From: Cohaesibacteraceae bacterium
GTDB lineage: Bacteria > Pseudomonadota > Alphaproteobacteria > Rhizobiales > MH13
DNA: 32,328 bases
NCBI GenBank assembly: GCA_028281795.1
Contig: JANQJE010000035.1
Coordinates: 1-32,328, forward strand
Direction of reading: 5' to 3'
Shown here: positions 30,125 through 32,328 of the stretch, piece by piece
Layout: each line of letters begins with the position of its first letter
How positions within the stretch are numbered: the stretch's first letter is position 1
Made by a program: the position numbers and the translations under genes
Notes under the pieces: generated by a model
Seen by the model: the letters and a program-made list of their open reading frames with translations, nothing else
Told to the model about the DNA's origin: nothing
Databases searched by the model: none

Positions 30125-30337
30125 ATGAACGGCGAGGAACTATCGAAGCTTGAAGCCTATCTCAAACGGCTGTTCGATTCATCCTCGATCACGGTGAGGG
30201 CTCGCCCGCGCAAGGACGATTCCGCCGAGGTCTATGTCGGCGACGAGTTCGTTGGACTGATCCACAAGGATGATGAGGACGAAGACGATCTGTCCTACAA
30301 TTTCACCATGGCCATTCTGGACTACGATCTCAATTGA
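30125..30337 (+). CDS. DUF3126 family protein
   Basis: A 70-residue acidic protein (MNGEELSKLEAYLKRLFDSS...) of the DUF3126 family, small proteins of alphaproteobacteria with no known function. The conserved part is ITVRARPRKDDSAEVYVGDEFVGLIHKDDEDEDDLSYNFTMAILDYDL. ATG 30125 follows AGGAGCC by a normal distance. It follows cysE by 87 bases on the same strand and may share its transcript. Its stop codon lies at the edge of a hairpin. Confidence 0.88.
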   Translation: MNGEELSKLEAYLKRLFDSSSITVRARPRKDDSAEVYVGDEFVGLIHKDDEDEDDLSYNFTMAILDYDLN

Positions 30338-30352
30338 CCGACCGTCGTCGGT
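30337..30352. terminator. Short hairpin between convergent genes
   Basis: ACCGAC at 30337-30342 and GTCGGT at 30347-30352 pair perfectly around a four-base loop, followed on the plus strand by TCATTCGTTTCC. It fills the 15-base space between the DUF3126 stop and the stop of the minus-strand gene. It can serve both directions, though the T-run is poor. Confidence 0.45.
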
Positions 30353-31084
30353 TCATTCGTTTCCGATATAGTCCTGGCTTGAGCGGGCCAGCATAAGCAG
30401 AAATCCAAGCACACTTTCATCAAGTATCTGCCAGTCGTCCAGCAGTGCAGGCGAGAAGCGATATGTCGTTGTCAGCCCGTTGGTGAGAACAATATCGCGG
30501 TAGCACGTTTCCCAAACGGTCTCACCGCCGCCTGCGCAGCGGGTGGCAAATCCTGAGCCACGTGAAATGTCATAATAGACCATCTCATCGACATAGCCGG
30601 CCCTTGGATCGAGCTGGCGACGGACGAGGCCGCTGGGCGTCTGCTCGACGGTTCCGACAAACACTTCCCGATAAACTGACCCAAGAAGGTCGGTGGTATC
30701 CATGGTGTTTTCCGCATCTTTGAGACCGATGAAAACGATGTTCTCGCGCGGGGTGTTGCGCAGTGTTTCGGCATCGCCGATCGGTGCCATGGTTGGCCAG
30801 GCAAGCGCCAGATCGACGCCCGGAAGGACACCGTTGCGATGCTGCTCGGAGAAGCGCAGATAACCGGTAGGGATGCGCAAGTTGATGCCGCCGACAACAA
30901 TTTCATAAGCCGGCTCATCGCCGCGCTCCGCCATCTCGTTGGGCGCGATCAAGCCGGTATGGCGCAAGCCTGCATGGCCGATAAAGAGCACGGTCAACAG
31001 GATCAGCGAACTGGTCAGAAAGGTTAGGGGCAGAACCGAAAAACCTCGGTCTGCCCGCAGGAAGGGATGGTCGGCCTGGATCAT
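30353..31084 (-). CDS. Hypothetical membrane-anchored protein
   Basis: A 243-residue protein not assigned to a known family. Residues 1-15 are polar, followed by one hydrophobic segment at about 16-41 (LPLTFLTSSLILLTVLFIGHAG). The rest is a soluble domain, so it is probably a single-pass protein facing the periplasm. Two or more cysteines (FATRCAGGGETVWETCYRD) could form a disulfide there. Base use and length are like its neighbours, so it is likely a real gene. ATG 31084 sits inside a perfect inverted repeat. It faces another membrane protein gene across 113 bases. Confidence 0.7.
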   Translation of the reverse strand: MIQADHPFLRADRGFSVLPLTFLTSSLILLTVLFIGHAGLRHTGLIAPNEMAERGDEPAYEIVVGGINLRIPTGYLRFSEQHRNGVLPGVDLALAWPTMAPIGDAETLRNTPRENIVFIGLKDAENTMDTTDLLGSVYREVFVGTVEQTPSGLVRRQLDPRAGYVDEMVYYDISRGSGFATRCAGGGETVWETCYRDIVLTNGLTTTYRFSPALLDDWQILDESVLGFLLMLARSSQDYIGNE

Positions 31085-31099
31085 ATGTTTACCATATGA
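31081..31099. promoter_or_regulatory. Inverted repeat overlapping the start codon at 31084
   Basis: TCATATG at 31081-31087 and CATATGA at 31093-31099 form a perfect 7-base inverted repeat around TTTAC. It includes the start codon of the minus-strand gene. It may be an operator or a hairpin that hides the start. The remaining gap to 31197 also holds CGCGCC/GGCGCG (31160-31176), a GC-rich hairpin in the leader of the plus-strand gene. Confidence 0.35.
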
Positions 31100-31197
31100 A
31101 CAACCCAGTTAATGTCTGGTTTACCATCCGGCATGGTTTTTGCCACGCCCTGATCATAACGCGCCGCCGTGGCGCGAAGTGAAACAGGGCGCTCCAG

Positions 31198-31524
31198 ATG
31201 ACCGAACCGATGCTTTTTACCTTTGCCGCAGCCAGCGGCTTTGTCTTTGCCGCTATCCTGGCAACCGGCTATCAGCTTGTCGCCAACAGGCCCGCACGCT
31301 TTGAGATTGTGCACGACGTGGGATCTGTCTCGGTTCCCGGGGCTCTTTTCCGTATCGCCCTTATCGTTTGGGCGGCTCCTTACATTATCATGCGCAATGC
31401 AGTGCGCGGCCGTTTGATCGAGCGCCGTCCTCTCGGATGGTTGTTAGCCAGCTTCGCGATTGCCGGTGTCTGGAGTCTGTGCGCCGGGATTCTGGTCATT
31501 TACCTTGCTGTCGTGATTGCGTGA
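31198..31524 (+). CDS. Small conserved-looking membrane protein
   Basis: A 108-residue protein with about three hydrophobic segments: 7-26 (FTFAAASGFVFAAILATGY), 48-62 (GALFRIALIVWAAPYII) and 80-106 (GWLLASFAIAGVWSLCAGILVIYLAVVIA). Basic residues lie between the second and third (RNAVRGRLIERRP). I do not assign a function. ATG 31198 follows AGGGCGCTCCAG. It is divergent from the hypothetical membrane protein and precedes the carbonic anhydrase-like gene by 96 bases. Confidence 0.75.
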   Translation: MTEPMLFTFAAASGFVFAAILATGYQLVANRPARFEIVHDVGSVSVPGALFRIALIVWAAPYIIMRNAVRGRLIERRPLGWLLASFAIAGVWSLCAGILVIYLAVVIA

Positions 31525-31620
31525 CGCATGGCGGCAGACGATGTACCGTCATGCAACAGATGTTTGCTTGGGTATGTCGTTCTGGCACACGCAAGAAAGA
31601 TACAGGAAAGGTGAGCGACC

Positions 31621-32154
31621 GTGGCGCTTTTTGAACTGGATGGCGTGAAGCCGGATATCGTTGATGCGGATAGCGTCTGGGTTGCCCCATCAGCCATGGT
31701 CATAGGCAAAGTGAGATTACACCCGGGGGCCAGCGTCTGGTTCGGTGCTGTGCTGCGGGGAGACAATGAGTGGATCGACATCGGTCCTGATACCAATGTT
31801 CAGGACATGGTGATGATGCACACCGACATGGGGTTTCCGCTCACTGTGGGGCGCGGGTGCACCATTGGCCACAAGGCGATTTTGCATGGCTGCACACTTG
31901 GTGATTATGCACTGGTCGGCATGGGGGCGACGGTGTTGAACGGCGCGAAGATTGGCGACCATGCAATCGTCGGGGCCAACGCCCTGGTCTCGGAGCGCAA
32001 GGCTATCGGATCGAAGGCTTTGGCTGTCGGTGTTCCGGCCAAGGAAGTGAAAACACTTGGCGACGGCGCTTGCACGATGCTTGAACAGTCGGCGGCGCAT
32101 TATGTTGAGAACGCTGCCCGGTTTCGCTCCGGCATGACCCGCATCGATTCCTGA
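31621..32154 (+). CDS. Gamma-carbonic anhydrase-like hexapeptide protein
   Basis: A 177-residue left-handed beta-helix protein of the gamma-carbonic anhydrase/PaaY/YrdA family. The three metal-binding histidines are in place: His67 (VMMHTDMG), His84 (IGHKA) and His89 (ILHGC). [25 protein letters not shown] is a strongly conserved family stretch. The start is GTG 31621 with AAAGGTGAG upstream. Many members have weak or no proven carbonic anhydrase activity, so the role is open. It ends 22 bases before a GC-rich hairpin. Confidence 0.93.
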   Translation: MALFELDGVKPDIVDADSVWVAPSAMVIGKVRLHPGASVWFGAVLRGDNEWIDIGPDTNVQDMVMMHTDMGFPLTVGRGCTIGHKAILHGCTLGDYALVGMGATVLNGAKIGDHAIVGANALVSERKAIGSKALAVGVPAKEVKTLGDGACTMLEQSAAHYVENAARFRSGMTRIDS

Positions 32155-32176
32155 TAGGTCCGCTTGATAACAAAGT

Positions 32177-32203
32177 GGGCCGACGCCTGGGGAGCGCCGG
32201 CCC
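32177..32203. terminator. GC-rich hairpin after the gamma-CA gene
   Basis: GGGCCG and CGC (32177-32182, 32184-32186) pair with GCG and CGGCCC (32194-32196, 32198-32203), with one A-C mismatch and a seven-base loop. On the minus strand it is followed by ACTTTGTTAT, fairly T-rich. It probably ends transcription in one or both directions. Confidence 0.5.
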
Positions 32204-32245
32204 GCTGGCCCGATCTTTGGGACGGGGACCGACGGTATGGGGGTT

Positions 32246-32328
32246 TCAAGTCGGTGCAACCCATGCCTCGCCGATATCGGGCTTCGCACTCGCGGTCCAA
32301 TATGGCCCGGCATGCCTCGGTTTTCGCT
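32246..32328 (-). CDS. Possible C-terminal end of a minus-strand gene (partial)
   Basis: An open minus-strand frame runs in from the right edge and stops at TGA 32246-32248, giving 27 residues that end YWTASAKPDIGEAWVAPT. The composition is protein-like and a hairpin lies just after it, as expected between convergent genes. It is too short to identify, and other minus-strand frames are also open here, so this is tentative. Confidence 0.3.
   Translation of the reverse strand, partial: RKPRHAGPYWTASAKPDIGEAWVAPT

Noticed and set aside
1-32328. tRNA, rRNA, CRISPR, transposase or integrase
   Set aside because: No tRNA-like T-loop with acceptor stem, no regular spaced repeats, and no transposase or integrase motif was found by eye in either strand.

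Overview
The window is a chromosome-like stretch from an alphaproteobacterium, most likely of the Hyphomicrobiales (Rhizobiales). This is judged from the family content: a carbon-phosphorus (C-P) lyase locus with a DUF1045 gene and a hexapeptide acetyltransferase, a pcaDCHGB order with a divergent LysR regulator, a cysE-DUF3126 pair, and a small CHCC zinc-finger protein. Genes are tightly packed with many 1-, 4- and 8-base overlaps. No rRNA, tRNA, insertion sequence, phage gene or CRISPR array was seen.

Left part (1-4566): phosphonate uptake and a phn side module. phnC (cut by the window edge), phnD and a phn-type hexapeptide acetyltransferase are on the minus strand. Divergent from them are a phnM-like amidohydrolase and a TIM-barrel sugar isomerase/epimerase on the plus strand. 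A Pho-box-like direct repeat lies in the divergent gap.

Second block (4592-13488): an apparent nine-gene minus-strand operon, pcaD-pcaC-pcaH-pcaG-pcaB-pobA-dctP-dctQ-dctM, with a divergent pcaQ-type LysR gene. It takes 4-hydroxybenzoate to protocatechuate (PobA), opens the ring (PcaGH), and converts the product to 3-oxoadipate (PcaB, PcaC, PcaD). The attached TRAP transporter is a good candidate for aromatic-acid uptake. The last steps (pcaIJ, pcaF) are not in the window.

Third block (13542-21328): the C-P lyase core. phnG-H-I-J-K-L-N runs on the minus strand. A second, canonical phnM and the divergent DUF1045 gene lie beyond it, and phnF is divergent from phnG. PhnG/H/I/J/K make ribosyl phosphonates and break the C-P bond. 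PhnM removes pyrophosphate, and PhnN makes PRPP from ribose 1,5-bisphosphate. No phnP is present; the DUF1045 protein has two HxT motifs of the 2H phosphoesterase fold and could fill that step. The phnG-phnF gap holds a Pho-box-like repeat, a sigma70-like promoter and an operator-like site over the predicted transcription start.

Right part (21325-32328): mixed metabolic and housekeeping genes. These are a two-gene unit of a family III CoA-transferase and a short citrate-synthase-like (citryl-CoA-lyase-type) protein, a glutathione S-transferase, and an Aas-like AMP ligase without its acyltransferase domain. Next come an FAD monooxygenase, a CHCC zinc-finger protein, an alpha/beta hydrolase, and a crotonase-fold protein lacking both catalytic glutamates. 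The block ends with cysE, a DUF3126 gene, two membrane proteins, a gamma-carbonic anhydrase-like protein and a possible gene end at the right edge.

The points most worth a second look are the extra phnM paired with an isomerase, the division of the phn genes by the aromatic operon, and the CoA-transferase/lyase pair.
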